Assembly (NCBI GenBank): GCA_016215025.1
Contig: JACRMI010000104.1
Location: forward strand, 1-64,000
Origin: Chloroflexota bacterium
Lineage (GTDB): Bacteria > Chloroflexota > Anaerolineae > UBA4142
Direction: 5' to 3'
DNA length: 64,000 nt
The notes under the pieces are model-generated. The model worked only from the letters and a program-made list of their open reading frames with translations. It ran no database searches and was not told where the DNA came from. Within the stretch, counting starts at the first letter, position 1. Each line of letters opens with the position of its first letter. Shown one piece after another: positions 36,558 to 46,033 of this stretch. Position numbers and translations under genes: made by a program.

Positions 36558-39557
36558 ATGGTTTCAAAATTCTTCTCTGGTTTTAACCAACGCAAATCCA
36601 AAGATTCCGCTCAGTCACCCGCTGCTCCGCCCGCCAAAACGACCATCGGCGTTGGCGCGGTGCTGGAGCAACGCTATCGCCTTGACGCCGAAATAGGCAG
36701 GGGCGGCATGGGTGTCGTCTATCGCGCACACGACTTGCAGCTTGATCGTGATGTCGCCGTCAAAGTTTTGGTTCCCGAAGCGGACAACAGCGCGCGTGAG
36801 AACATGCAGCGCGAAGTGGCAGCGGCCGCCAAGCTGAACCATCCCAACATCGTCGGGGTTTATCACAACGGCAGTGTCAATCCGGGTGACGATCAGTCAG
36901 CGCCGTTCATCGTGATGGAGTTGATTCAAGGCAAAAGTTTAGAAGAAACACACGGACTCACCTACGCGCAGATCATCGACCTCGCGCTGCAAATATGCGA
37001 TGCGCTCGATCACGCACATGAACAAGGTCTAGTGCATCGCGATTTGAAACCCAGCAATGTGCTGATCGAAAAACATGGTTACAAATACACAGCCAAGCTC
37101 GTTGATTTTGGGTTGGCACAATCGACCGACATTGAAGAATTACCGGTCAATGCGGCTGTCGCGGGAACCGTTTACTATCTCGCGCCCGAAGTGATTTCCG
37201 GTCAGCCCGCCGATGTTGGAGCCGATCTGTACGCGCTCGGCGTGCTGTTGTACGAATTGGTCACCGGTCGCGTGCCGTTTTCTGATTTCGATTCGCCGAG
37301 CATTCTGGCGCAGCATTTGAAAGAATCGGTCCCGCCACCCAGCCAATCGCGCACCGACATTCCGCCCGCGCTCGAATCGATCATTCTCCGCTTACTGGCA
37401 AAGGACCCGAAAAATCGATTTGCATCCGCGCGCGAAGTAAGCAATGCCCTGGAACAAATCGTCGAAGAGGCAGAGCACTCGAATGTTGTGCGCAACAATC
37501 TGCCCCAGATTACGACGAGGTTTGTCGGACGTGAACGTGAACTAGCAGAGATCAAGCCCTTGTTTGAATCGCATCGACTTGTGACATTCTCAGGCGCCGC
37601 CGGCATCGGCAAGACGCGCCTCGCCTTGGCAACCGGCGCAACACTCACTGAGCAATTTCCCGACGGCGTATGGTTCGTCGAGCTTGCGCCTTGGACTGAC
37701 CCAGCCCTTGTGCCGCAAGCGGTTGCATCGGCATTAGGTGTGCGCCAGGAATCGCGTCGCGCGTTGATGGTATCCCTCACCGAATATTTGATCGAAAAAC
37801 ATCTCGTGCTGATTCTCGATCATTGTGATCATTTGCGCGCCGCCTGTGTTCAACTCGTCAGAACAATTTTGGACAAATGTCCAGAGCTGCGCATTCTGAC
37901 AACGAGCCGCGAAGCATTGCAAACCGAAAACGAAATGATTTATCAAGTGCCGTCCCTCTCGCCCTCGGATGCCTTGCAACTCTTGACGAATCGCATCATC
38001 GCCGCAACCCCATCGTTCAAAGCAACCGATCAGAATGCACCAACACTTGCCCGCACGGTTGAACAACTCGACGGCAATCCACTCGCGATCGAACTCGTTG
38101 CGCCAATTTTTCAAGCGTGCGATGAATTACGCACTACAAACGTGATCGATTGGAGCTATGAGCATCTCACTGCACCCGAACGCACGTTGCTCAATCGCTT
38201 GGCGGTGTTCGTCGGCGGCTTTACGCTCGAAGAGGTTGAATCTTTTTGCGCGAGTGGTTTCATCGATACGACACACCTGCTGCGGCAACTAATCGCAAAA
38301 TCGTTTATCGAGATCAGCCCCGCCCAAGGCGCAGAGCCGCGCTATCGCTTGAGCGAAACGATACGTGAGTACGCGCTGGGAAAATTGCGCTCCTCAGATG
38401 AAGAAGAATCGATGCGGCGGAATCAGCGCGACGGATTTCTCGTTTTGGCGATGCGTGCCGCGCCCAACCTGCGCGGTGCAGAACGCGATATGTGGCTCAA
38501 GCGCTTAGAGATCGAGTATCCGAATTTGCTCGCCGCACTCGACTGGACGCGGGGGCATCCGCGCGACGTCGACACCGCCGTTCGATTTGGCGCAGCGTTG
38601 TGGCAATTTTGGAATGTGCGCGGTTACTGGCGCGAAGGCTATGATCGACTCACGCAAATTATTGAGCAGTCGAAAAATGTAAAGCCAAGTGCTGCGCGCG
38701 CGCAAGTTTTAATCGGTGCTGGCCATTTGGCGCTGTTACAAGCCGATTACGCGACGGCGCAAGATTGGTTCGGGCAGAGTCTCACGATTTCGCGTGCCGT
38801 CAACGACGAACATGCCGAAGCGTTGGCGTTGTGCGGGCTGGGTTCCATCGCGCAAGCGCACGGCGAATATTCGCGCGCCGAAAAATTTTTCTATGATGGC
38901 TGGTACAAGTGCAGCAAGATGGGCAGCCAATGGGAAACGGCGAATGCGCTTTTCAACCTGGGGCTGCTCAATCTGCGCCAAGGCGATTTCTTTGGCGCGC
39001 GCAAACTTTTCACGTCGAGTTTGGAAACCTTCCGCCAGTTTGGCGACAAACGCAGCATGGCACAGGTGTTGACCAACCTCGGCATGATCGAATATCAACG
39101 CGGGCACTATGACGAAGCGGGCATCCGCTTTGAAGAAGCGCTCTTGATTTGGCGCGAATTGTACGATCGATTTGAACTGGCACACTTGCTCGACAATTTG
39201 GGCCAAGTCGCGCTGCGCCAAGGCAAGGTCGATCAAGCGCGCGACTTTTTTATCGAGAGTCTTTTGCTTTTCAAAGAGATGAACAGCCGCCGCCACATCG
39301 CCCAAGTTTTGTATGGCGTTGCGGGTGCGATTGCGTCGAAACGAAAATCGACGCGCGCGGCGCAATTGATCGGCGCAGCCGAAACATTGCTCACCGCGCC
39401 CGGTCCGCAAATCGAAAATACCAATCCGGTCGAACCGGACAAGAGCTGGCTAATCGCGCGCATTCAACTTGAGCCGGAAGCGTTTGACGTGGCGCGCGCG
39501 GTTGGTCGCGCGATGAGCTTGGAGCAGGCAATTAAATGCGCGATGGAGCCGGTGTGA
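36558..39557 (+). CDS. Ser/Thr protein kinase - STAND ATPase - TPR regulator
   Basis: 999 residues from the ATG at 36558; the frame is open further upstream but earlier ATGs overlap the -10 box of the promoter. Residues about 40-300 are a complete kinase with glycine loop GRGGMGVVY, K69, HRDLKPSN (160-167) and DFG (183-185). A STAND-type ATPase follows, with GAAGIGKT (346-353) and a Walker B-like LVLILDHCDHL, then a winged-helix region (about 520-600) and TPR repeats up to about 950. Such proteins integrate signals by oligomerisation or partner phosphorylation. No DNA-binding output domain was seen. The next gene overlaps its end by 22 bp. Confidence 0.9.
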   Translation: MVSKFFSGFNQRKSKDSAQSPAAPPAKTTIGVGAVLEQRYRLDAEIGRGGMGVVYRAHDLQLDRDVAVKVLVPEADNSARENMQREVAAAAKLNHPNIVGVYHNGSVNPGDDQSAPFIVMELIQGKSLEETHGLTYAQIIDLALQICDALDHAHEQGLVHRDLKPSNVLIEKHGYKYTAKLVDFGLAQSTDIEELPVNAAVAGTVYYLAPEVISGQPADVGADLYALGVLLYELVTGRVPFSDFDSPSILAQHLKESVPPPSQSRTDIPPALESIILRLLAKDPKNRFASAREVSNALEQIVEEAEHSNVVRNNLPQITTRFVGRERELAEIKPLFESHRLVTFSGAAGIGKTRLALATGATLTEQFPDGVWFVELAPWTDPALVPQAVASALGVRQESRRALMVSLTEYLIEKHLVLILDHCDHLRAACVQLVRTILDKCPELRILTTSREALQTENEMIYQVPSLSPSDALQLLTNRIIAATPSFKATDQNAPTLARTVEQLDGNPLAIELVAPIFQACDELRTTNVIDWSYEHLTAPERTLLNRLAVFVGGFTLEEVESFCASGFIDTTHLLRQLIAKSFIEISPAQGAEPRYRLSETIREYALGKLRSSDEEESMRRNQRDGFLVLAMRAAPNLRGAERDMWLKRLEIEYPNLLAALDWTRGHPRDVDTAVRFGAALWQFWNVRGYWREGYDRLTQIIEQSKNVKPSAARAQVLIGAGHLALLQADYATAQDWFGQSLTISRAVNDEHAEALALCGLGSIAQAHGEYSRAEKFFYDGWYKCSKMGSQWETANALFNLGLLNLRQGDFFGARKLFTSSLETFRQFGDKRSMAQVLTNLGMIEYQRGHYDEAGIRFEEALLIWRELYDRFELAHLLDNLGQVALRQGKVDQARDFFIESLLLFKEMNSRRHIAQVLYGVAGAIASKRKSTRAAQLIGAAETLLTAPGPQIENTNPVEPDKSWLIARIQLEPEAFDVARAVGRAMSLEQAIKCAMEPV

Positions 39558-40507
39558 GACCGACCTTCCAGGTTTCGAACGGAAAACATTACTGGCGCAA
39601 TCTACTTCTCTTCACGCTGGTGGTAATTCTCATCGGCGCGTTGGTTGGCGGCGTTTGGCTCGCACATGCCCATGCGATGAATCTTGTTCACCCAGGACGC
39701 AGCATATCGTCGCGCGCGCCGACCCATTACGAAACTGTCACGTTCAAAACGTCCGACGGTTTGCGCCTCGATGGCTGGTTTATTTCGACAAATGCTCCAC
39801 GCAGTCCGGCATTCGTGTTCGTTCACGGTTTGGGCGCAAATCGAGGTGCATTCGTCGATCAAGCGGCGATGGTCGTGCGAATTGGTTACGCGGCATTGCT
39901 GATCGATCTGCGCAACCATGGCAAGAGCGAAGGCGCAATCACCACGCTGGGTTACGCCGAAGTGGAGGATGTGCGCGCCGCCGTGCAATATCTGCTTACA
40001 CGAAGCGATGTCGATCCGGAGCGCATTGGACTCGTCGGGCATTCGATGGGCGCAGGCACGGTGCTGCGCGCCGCGGCGCGGATTCCTGATGTGCGCATGG
40101 TCATCGCCGAAAGCGCATACACCAGCATCGAAGACAACATCGCCGATGGCGTGCGCGGCTTGACAGGACTGCCGCCGGTTCCGTTTGCGCCGCTCATAAT
40201 TTGGTTTGGCGAGCGTGAAACCGGAATGGATATTCGCCAAGTTCGACCGATTGACGACGTGCCGCAGATTTCGCCGCGCGGTGTCATGCTAATTCATGGC
40301 GCGCATGACGCGTTGATTCCCGTGCGCAATAGTCAAAAACTCTATCAAGCCGCGCACGAACCCAAGCAACTCTACATCGTTCCGAACGCCGATCACAATT
40401 CGCTTTATGCGGCGAACCCGCAGGAATTTGAGCGTCAGGTAATGACCTTTCTGCCGCGGGCGGACATGGTGGAAAAACAAAGTAGCCAATCAGGAGCAAA
40501 CCCATGA
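39536..40507 (+). CDS. Membrane-anchored alpha/beta hydrolase
   Basis: 323 residues. An N-terminal helix (about 23-46) anchors the protein, with the hydrolase outside or at the membrane. The fold is shown by the oxyanion segment [14 protein letters not shown], the nucleophile elbow GHSMGAG (Ser), the acid in HGAHDALIP and the His in NADHNSL: a complete catalytic triad of the serine aminopeptidase/BAAT-like type. The ATG lies inside the end of the kinase gene, with GGAG 11 bases upstream. The substrate is unknown. Confidence 0.85.
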   Translation: MRDGAGVRPTFQVSNGKHYWRNLLLFTLVVILIGALVGGVWLAHAHAMNLVHPGRSISSRAPTHYETVTFKTSDGLRLDGWFISTNAPRSPAFVFVHGLGANRGAFVDQAAMVVRIGYAALLIDLRNHGKSEGAITTLGYAEVEDVRAAVQYLLTRSDVDPERIGLVGHSMGAGTVLRAAARIPDVRMVIAESAYTSIEDNIADGVRGLTGLPPVPFAPLIIWFGERETGMDIRQVRPIDDVPQISPRGVMLIHGAHDALIPVRNSQKLYQAAHEPKQLYIVPNADHNSLYAANPQEFERQVMTFLPRADMVEKQSSQSGANP

Positions 40508-40923
40508 GTAACAATCGAGCGGGCAAAACTCCGAGCATCACCAACTTGCTCGGACAAGCTGCGAGTTCAATCGTCTTTATTTTCTTTCTGTTGATCTTAC
40601 TCGCCCTTGCCGTTCTAGTGCTCGGCTTTGCGGCGACGTTGGTGGGTCGAGTTATTTCTTTGGGTTCGGGCTTGAGCTTGTTCGAAGCAACGATGGTTGC
40701 CATCGCCGTCGGGATAGCGACCGTTTACTTTATCATCGATAAAACTCGTCCGCGCTATCCCTGGGATGTTATCGCCGACGAAGAAGACGAGGATTTTGAA
40801 GACGAGAAAGATGAAGAAGACGCCCCTCTCAATCAAGTGAGTCGGATCAAACCGCCGCCAAGCCGCAACGATCCTTGTCCGTGCGGCAGCGGCAAAAAAT
40901 TCAAGTATTGTCATGGACGTTAG
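40504..40923 (+). CDS. Two-helix membrane protein with C-terminal SEC-C zinc motif
   Basis: 139 residues. The ATG overlaps the stop of the hydrolase gene (ATGA) and has AGGAG 7 bases upstream. Two helices (about 22-50 and 60-80) are followed by an acidic stretch ([15 protein letters not shown]) and the C-terminal [19 protein letters not shown], an exact SEC-C zinc motif (CxCxGxGKKxKxCHG). SEC-C motifs usually end SecA and various soluble proteins, where they bind zinc and ribosome or SecB. Here the motif is tethered to the membrane. Confidence 0.85.
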   Translation: MSNNRAGKTPSITNLLGQAASSIVFIFFLLILLALAVLVLGFAATLVGRVISLGSGLSLFEATMVAIAVGIATVYFIIDKTRPRYPWDVIADEEDEDFEDEKDEEDAPLNQVSRIKPPPSRNDPCPCGSGKKFKYCHGR

Positions 40924-40925
40924 AA

Positions 40926-42263
40926 ATGTCTCAAACTAAAATTGTTCTCATTGGCGCGGGCAGCACCAGCTTCGGCGTTGATACGCTCGCCGATTTGTTT
41001 GCGATGCGCCAACATCTGCGCGGCAGTCACATCGCGCTGTGCGATCTCGATGGCGCAAAACTTGCCCGCATCGAATGCCTCGCCGAACGAATGAACGCGG
41101 CAACCGATGCCGATTTTACGATCACCAGCACAACCGATTATCGTAACGCTCTGCCGAGCGCAGAGTTCGTCATCACGTCGGTCGAAATTGATCGACTGGA
41201 ACGCTGGAAACTCGATTGGCAAATTCCGTTCAAGTACGGCATCAAGCACGTGCTTGGCGAAAATGGCGGACCCGGCGGCTTGTCGCACGCGCTGCGCACA
41301 ATCGATCTCGTGCTTGGCATCGCACGCGCAGTTGAACGCCTTGCGCCAAATGCGTACCTCATCAATTTTACAAATCCCCTCGCGCGCGTCATGCTCGCCG
41401 TTACACGTTACACGCGATTAAAAGCTATCGGCTTGTGCCATCAAGTCAACAAGGGCTACTACATCGTCGGACACATCCTGGGCATGACACCGTACCTCGA
41501 CGCGCATTTTCCGCCGCCTGCGCTTGCCAAATCGCTCAAAGAAAAAATCGATTTGCACACGGCAGGACTCAATCATTTCACTTGGATTCAATCGATGCAC
41601 GACCGCGCGACCGGACACGATCTCTATCCCGCGTTTCGCGCCCGCCTGCGCGATTTCGATCCGGCGTTCGAACCACTCTCGCGCCAATTGCACGATGCGT
41701 TCGGTCTCTACCCTGCCGTCGGCGACGGTCACATCGGCGAATATTTTTCGTACGCGCACGAGACCAGCGACCTCAAGGGTTACGATTTCGACCAGTACGC
41801 GGCGGGCGGGGTCGCGCTTGACGCGCGCGTTGACCGCGCGACGAATGATCCAAAAACATTGGATGAGTTTTTGCAATGGGAATCGGCGGAGCGTGCGGCG
41901 AGCATCATCGCGGGGATTCTGAACGATTGGCACAGCTACGAAGTTACGGTGAACGTCGTCAACAACGGCGCGCTGCCTGGCTTGCCTGCTTGGACAGTCG
42001 TCGAAGTACCTGGCATTGTGAACGCGACCGGCGTCACGCCCTTGCGCGTTGCTCCACTGCCAGCAAGTATAACAGCTCTGCTCAATCACCAAGCCGCAAT
42101 TCAAGATCGAGTTGTCGAAGCGGCTGTGCAGGGTGATCGCAACGCCGCGTTGCAAGCGCTGCTGCTCGACCCACTCATCGCAAGTTACAGCGTGGCGGAG
42201 CAGTTGTTGGATGAGTTGTTAACTGTGCATGAGAAATACTTGCCAATGTTTTCGAAAAAGTAA
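40926..42263 (+). CDS. Glycoside hydrolase family 4 (NAD- and metal-dependent glycosidase)
   Basis: 445 residues from the ATG at 40926, 2 bp after the previous stop; an earlier ATG overlaps the SEC-C gene. N-terminal NAD-binding GAGSTSFG, GENGGPGGLSHALRT, NFTNPLARV, GLCHQVN (Cys and His, metal-binding positions in GH4) and LNHFTWI are GH4 signatures. These enzymes cleave alpha- or beta-glycosides by a redox elimination mechanism needing NAD+ and Mn2+. The CHQ variant of the usual CHN/CHS triad leaves the exact substrate (galactoside, glucoside or glucuronide) open. Confidence 0.88.
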   Translation: MSQTKIVLIGAGSTSFGVDTLADLFAMRQHLRGSHIALCDLDGAKLARIECLAERMNAATDADFTITSTTDYRNALPSAEFVITSVEIDRLERWKLDWQIPFKYGIKHVLGENGGPGGLSHALRTIDLVLGIARAVERLAPNAYLINFTNPLARVMLAVTRYTRLKAIGLCHQVNKGYYIVGHILGMTPYLDAHFPPPALAKSLKEKIDLHTAGLNHFTWIQSMHDRATGHDLYPAFRARLRDFDPAFEPLSRQLHDAFGLYPAVGDGHIGEYFSYAHETSDLKGYDFDQYAAGGVALDARVDRATNDPKTLDEFLQWESAERAASIIAGILNDWHSYEVTVNVVNNGALPGLPAWTVVEVPGIVNATGVTPLRVAPLPASITALLNHQAAIQDRVVEAAVQGDRNAALQALLLDPLIASYSVAEQLLDELLTVHEKYLPMFSKK

Positions 42264-42315
42264 TCAGTATCCAGTTTTCTGTCTTCAGTTTTCAATCGTA
42301 AATTCTGCTTTGCGC

Positions 42316-42343
42316 TTGATTTCGCACTGGCTTGAGGTATAAT
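42316..42343 (+). promoter_or_regulatory. Promoter of the MNT/HEPN pair
   Basis: TTGATT (42316-42321), a 16-base spacer and TATAAT (42338-42343), 20 bases before the ATG at 42363. Confidence 0.55.
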
Positions 42344-42362
42344 CAAGTCGAGGACTCGCAAA

Positions 42363-42692
42363 ATGATTCGGGAAGTTGAACAACAACGCTTGACATTAAG
42401 TGAATTATGCCGCCGCTACCGGGTACACACATTGCGCCTTTTTGGTTCTGCGGCCACTGGCGCGTTTATACCAGCTACAAGCGATTTGGACTTTGTTGCC
42501 GAGTTTGCCGATACCCAATCTGCCGATTATGCCGACCGCTATTTCGATTTTGCCGAGGCGTTGGAGCATTTGTTTAACCGTCCGGTAGATGTCCTAACCC
42601 CTCGTGCTATTCGCAATCCATACTTCCGCGAAGAAGTAGAACGCACTGCCCAGGTTGTTTATGAAGACCACACTCAAAAAACGCCTGCTTGA
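42363..42692 (+). CDS. MNT-type minimal nucleotidyltransferase (antitoxin of a MntA/HepT pair)
   Basis: 109 residues. The nucleotidyltransferase signature LRLFGSAATGAFIPATSDLD (GSxxxG...SDxD, about 24-43) is complete, followed by an FAEALEHLFNRPVDVLTPRA segment giving the third acidic position. These proteins neutralise HEPN toxins by adding AMP to them. Its gene overlaps the HEPN reading frame by about 30 bp, the usual arrangement. The antitoxin appears intact while the toxin frame is broken. Confidence 0.88.
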   Translation: MIREVEQQRLTLSELCRRYRVHTLRLFGSAATGAFIPATSDLDFVAEFADTQSADYADRYFDFAEALEHLFNRPVDVLTPRAIRNPYFREEVERTAQVVYEDHTQKTPA

Positions 42693-42944
42693 TGCGCTGA
42701 ATGCTTGCCGCGCAATTCAATCATTTGTGGAAAACCGCAACTTTGCTGAGTACGAGCGAAATCAAATGTTGCGCTCTGCGGTCGAGCGCCAATTTGAAAT
42801 CATCGGCGAGGCACTGAATCTAGCAGAAATCGAATCATTCATGGCTATGATAGCGTGGACGATGAACTGGTGTGGCAAACCGTTCAAACCCATGTTCCGC
42901 CGCTGGCAAAACGCCTCGATGAGTTGTTGAAATCGGATATGTGA
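42661..42944 (+). pseudogene. HEPN toxin (HepT/DUF86) with internal deletion and frameshift
   Basis: The frame starting at 42661 gives a normal N-terminal half (MKTTLKKRLLDALNACRAI ... RQFEIIGEALNLA), then diverges. The expected C-terminal half is present in another frame from 42825: RNRIIHGYDSVDDELVWQTV and on to LLKSDM, stop at 42942-42944. This includes the RNxxxH catalytic motif of HEPN RNases. Compared with the family, about 20 residues before RNRIIH are missing and the frame changes at the junction (about 42820-42825). The toxin is therefore probably dead, unless frameshifting rescues it. Confidence 0.8.
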
Positions 42945-42999
42945 ATCTTGTTAGCTCCAAGCCCTCCCCCGCCGAGGGCTTTTTTGTCTGATTACTGAA

Positions 43000-43028
43000 T
43001 ACTGAAAACTGATTACTGTTCACTTTAT
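43000..43028. repeat. Short-word repeat (ACTGA/ACTGTT)
   Basis: ACTGAATACTGAAAACTGAT followed by TACTGTTCAC; the same word family as at 34620 and 42265-42295 (CAGTATCCAGTTTTCTGTCT). Confidence 0.5.
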
Positions 43029-43034
43029 TAAAAT

Positions 43035-44666
43035 ATGTCTCTTTTCTATCACCTCACCGATCTCGGCGATGCGCTTGCCGCGACGAAAAAGAAACTCGTA
43101 CATCGCGCGCTAATCAGCGAATATCTAAAAACGCTGCCGCCCGACGAAATCGCGATTGCGGCGCGCTTGCTGATCGGGCGCGTGTTCCCCGAAAGTGATC
43201 CGCGCATTCTGAATATCTCCGGCTCGGCAATCGATCGCGCGTTAGAGCAGATCACCGGCACGCCGCTCGATTGGAATGCGATAGAGCGAGCGGTCGATGT
43301 TGGCGACGCGGTTGAAAAATGGCTGACGTTGCGCCAGCATCAAGTGCAGGGCGAACCGTTGCAAGTGCTAGAAGTTTATCAAGCGTACGAAGCGATTGCG
43401 CAAGACACTGGCGCGGGTTCGCAAGAACGCAAGGACGCACGCTTGCGCGAATTGCTCGCGCGGGCAACACCGCGCCAAGCCAAGTACATCGTCAAGCATG
43501 TCGTTCGCGATATGCGCGTCGGCGTGGGCGAAGGCACGCTGTTGGATGCAATTGCCGAGGCGAGTAAGTTACCCAGCCCAAACATTCGCCGGGCGAATCA
43601 AGTCACCGGCGATGTTGGCGAGGTCGCTCGGATTGCACTCACCGAAGGCGAATTTGGTCTGGCTCGCTTGAGCATTCAAATCTTCGTCCCGCTCAAACCA
43701 ATGCTGGCACAAACTGCCGACGATGTTGCCGATGCGTTCGCAAAAATGGAAAGCAAGTTTGCGCTCGAATACAAATTCGACGGCGCGCGCGTGCAAATCC
43801 ACAAACGCGGCGACGATGTGCGCTTGTACTCGCGCCAATTGTCCGACATTACGGACTCGCTCCCGGAAATTGTCGATCAAGTGCGCCGAGAGATTCACGC
43901 ACGCGAAGCGATTATCGAAGGCGAGGTGATTGCGCTCGCATCGGACGGCAAGCCGCTAGCGTTTCAGGAGGTCATGCGGCGATTTGGTAGAGAACGCGAG
44001 ATCGAAGCTATGCAGCGCGGCGTTCCCGTTCGATTGTACCTCTTCGACGTTTTGCTGTCGGACGGCGCAATTTTTCTGGAACGACCAAACGCCGAACGCT
44101 GGGAAAAATTGCAAACGATTCGCGGCGACATTGATGCGGTGGAGCGGGTTGTGCCAAACGATGTTGCCGAAGGCGAGCGCTTCTTGAAGCAAGCGCGCTC
44201 AGCGGGTCACGAAGGATTGATGGCGAAGAATCTTGCCTCGCCGTACATGCCCGGCGAACGCGGCAAGCATTGGCTCAAGATCAAGCCCGTCATCACGCTC
44301 GACCTCGCGATTGTGGGCGCAGAGTGGGGCTATGGTCGCCGTACGGGCTGGCTATCGAATGTGCATTTGGCGGCGCGCGATGAGACGACGGGTAAACTCG
44401 TCGAAGTCGGCCGAACATTCAAAGGTCTCACAGATGCAGAATTCAAATCGCTCACGGAAAAATTGCTAGCCGATAAAATTTCGGAAACGCGCGGGACCGT
44501 TTGGGTGAAACCCAGCATTGTGGTCGAAGTAGCGTTCAACAACGTGCAACGTTCGCCGCGCTATCCTGGCGGCGTGGCACTGCGACTCGCGCATATTATC
44601 AATTTTCGCCCGGACAAATCCGTGGGTGAAATCGAAACGATTCAGCGCTTGCAAGAATTGATGTGA
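43035..44666 (+). CDS. ATP-dependent DNA ligase
   Basis: 543 residues, the usual length of archaeal-type ATP-dependent ligases. An N-terminal DNA-binding domain (about 1-215) is followed by the adenylation domain, with nucleophile K247 in EYKFDGARVQIHK, then EGEVIALA, FDVLL, EGLMAKN and WLKIKP motifs, and an OB-fold (about 420-540). It seals nicks using ATP. Most bacteria use NAD-dependent LigA for replication, so this is probably a repair or accessory ligase. The ATG has no clear ribosome site. Confidence 0.9.
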   Translation: MSLFYHLTDLGDALAATKKKLVHRALISEYLKTLPPDEIAIAARLLIGRVFPESDPRILNISGSAIDRALEQITGTPLDWNAIERAVDVGDAVEKWLTLRQHQVQGEPLQVLEVYQAYEAIAQDTGAGSQERKDARLRELLARATPRQAKYIVKHVVRDMRVGVGEGTLLDAIAEASKLPSPNIRRANQVTGDVGEVARIALTEGEFGLARLSIQIFVPLKPMLAQTADDVADAFAKMESKFALEYKFDGARVQIHKRGDDVRLYSRQLSDITDSLPEIVDQVRREIHAREAIIEGEVIALASDGKPLAFQEVMRRFGREREIEAMQRGVPVRLYLFDVLLSDGAIFLERPNAERWEKLQTIRGDIDAVERVVPNDVAEGERFLKQARSAGHEGLMAKNLASPYMPGERGKHWLKIKPVITLDLAIVGAEWGYGRRTGWLSNVHLAARDETTGKLVEVGRTFKGLTDAEFKSLTEKLLADKISETRGTVWVKPSIVVEVAFNNVQRSPRYPGGVALRLAHIINFRPDKSVGEIETIQRLQELM

Positions 44667-44673
44667 GGAATCG

Positions 44674-44737
44674 TGTTGCGTGCCGCGTGTTCCGTTTTAC
44701 GCTTTACGGAATACGCAACACGAAACACGCAATACAA
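44674..44737. repeat. Inverted short-word repeat between ligase and dehydrogenase
   Basis: GTGTTGCGTGCCGCGTGTTC and ACGGAATACGCAACACGAAA are imperfect inverted copies, flanking TTTTACGCTT. Another member of the short-word repeat class, with different words. Confidence 0.55.
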
Positions 44738-44763
44738 AAATCTGAAAAGGAGACAAAGACGTC

Positions 44764-45837
44764 ATGCATGATTATCACGTTGCCGTCATTCCAGGTGATG
44801 GCATTGGACAAGAAGTAACTCCGGAGGGGGTGCGTGTTCTCGACACCGTAGGTCAACTCACCGGCGCGTACAAGATGCGGTATGATTATTTTCCCTGGGG
44901 CTGCGAGTATTATTTGAAAACCGGCAAGATGATGGCGGAAGACGGTTTAAAAATCCTGAAAGATTTCGACATCATCTATTTTGGCGCGGTCGGTTTCCCC
45001 AGCGTGCCCGATCATGTCTCGCTGCGCGGCTTGCGCTTGCCGATCTGTCAAGGGTTCGAGCAGTACGTCTGCTTGCGACCGAGTGTGCTTTTGCCCGGCA
45101 TCAAGTCTCCGCTTGCGAACAAGAAACCGGGCGATATTGATTTCGTCGTCGTGCGCGAAAACACGGAAGGTGAATACACCGGCGCGGGCGGACGCGCGCA
45201 TCGCAATTTAAAAAGCGAAGTCGCCGTCGAAACCTCGGTGTTTACGCGGCTCGGCGTCGAGCGGGTGATTCGATACGCGTACCAACTGGCGCAGAGTCGC
45301 CGCAAAAAATTGGTGAGCGGGACCAAATCGAACGCGCAGCAACATTCGATGACCTTCTGGGACGAAATTTTTTCTGACGTCGGCAAAGAATTTCCAGAGG
45401 TGCAAACCGACCGCGTTCTGATCGATGCGCTATCGGCACGATTTGTTTTGCGCCCTGAATCGCTCGATGTCGTCGTCGGCTCGAATCTCTTCGGCGATAT
45501 TCTCACTGACTTGGGCGGCGCGATTTGCGGCTCACTTGGTCTCGCGGCAAGCGGCAACATCAATCCGGAGCGCGAATATCCGTCGATGTTCGAGCCGGTG
45601 CATGGCTCCGCGCCGGACATTTTCGGCAAAGGGATTGCGAATCCTATCGCCATGGTCTGGTGCGGCGCGATGATGCTGGACTTTCTCGGCGAGAAACAAT
45701 CGGCAAACTTGATTATGCAAGCAATCAAAGCCGTAACCGGATCAGGCAAGGTTCTCACTCCTGACCTGGGCGGTAATGCGAAAATGAAGGATGTCACCGA
45801 GGCAATTATCGGAGAATTGCGCGCAATTGCGGGGTAG
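44764..45837 (+). CDS. Tartrate dehydrogenase/D-malate dehydrogenase (decarboxylating)
   Basis: 357 residues of the isocitrate/isopropylmalate dehydrogenase fold. IPGDGIGQEV opens the protein; GCEYYLKTGKMM, VSLRGLRLPICQGFEQYV and VRENTEGEYTGAGGR are typical of the TtuC/DmlA branch rather than LeuB. GSNLFGDILTDLGG provides the metal-binding Asp residues and EPVHGSAPDIFGKG is the NAD site. It oxidatively decarboxylates D-malate to pyruvate, or acts on tartrate. A DASS dicarboxylate transporter gene follows, suggesting an uptake-and-use unit for C4 acids. Confidence 0.9.
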   Translation: MHDYHVAVIPGDGIGQEVTPEGVRVLDTVGQLTGAYKMRYDYFPWGCEYYLKTGKMMAEDGLKILKDFDIIYFGAVGFPSVPDHVSLRGLRLPICQGFEQYVCLRPSVLLPGIKSPLANKKPGDIDFVVVRENTEGEYTGAGGRAHRNLKSEVAVETSVFTRLGVERVIRYAYQLAQSRRKKLVSGTKSNAQQHSMTFWDEIFSDVGKEFPEVQTDRVLIDALSARFVLRPESLDVVVGSNLFGDILTDLGGAICGSLGLAASGNINPEREYPSMFEPVHGSAPDIFGKGIANPIAMVWCGAMMLDFLGEKQSANLIMQAIKAVTGSGKVLTPDLGGNAKMKDVTEAIIGELRAIAG

Positions 45838-45902
45838 ATGACGGAAAATAACACCGGTTTTTGACCTAGCTTTGACTTGCAAATGCTACGATGCATTGGT
45901 AT

Positions 45903-45926
45903 AAGAAGAGCGATGTCGCTCCTCTT
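45903..45926. repeat. 11-bp hairpin
   Basis: AAGAAGAGCGA faces TCGCTCCTCTT around a 2-base loop, with one mismatch. It sits between the dehydrogenase and the terminator at 45946. Confidence 0.45.
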
Positions 45927-45945
45927 ACACGCTAACATGGTTACG

Positions 45946-45974
45946 AACGCCTCTCATTGCGAGAGGCGTTTTTG
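45946..45974 (+). terminator. Terminator after tartrate/D-malate dehydrogenase
   Basis: A 10-bp stem (45946-45955 with 45961-45970), 5-base loop, then a T-run. The transporter gene at 46034 therefore probably has its own transcription start or relies on read-through. Confidence 0.8.
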
Positions 45975-46033
45975 TTTGTTCGGTCCAATGTGACCGGGTA
46001 TAAAAAATTTTTTCTCAATGCAGAGGAGGTTTT

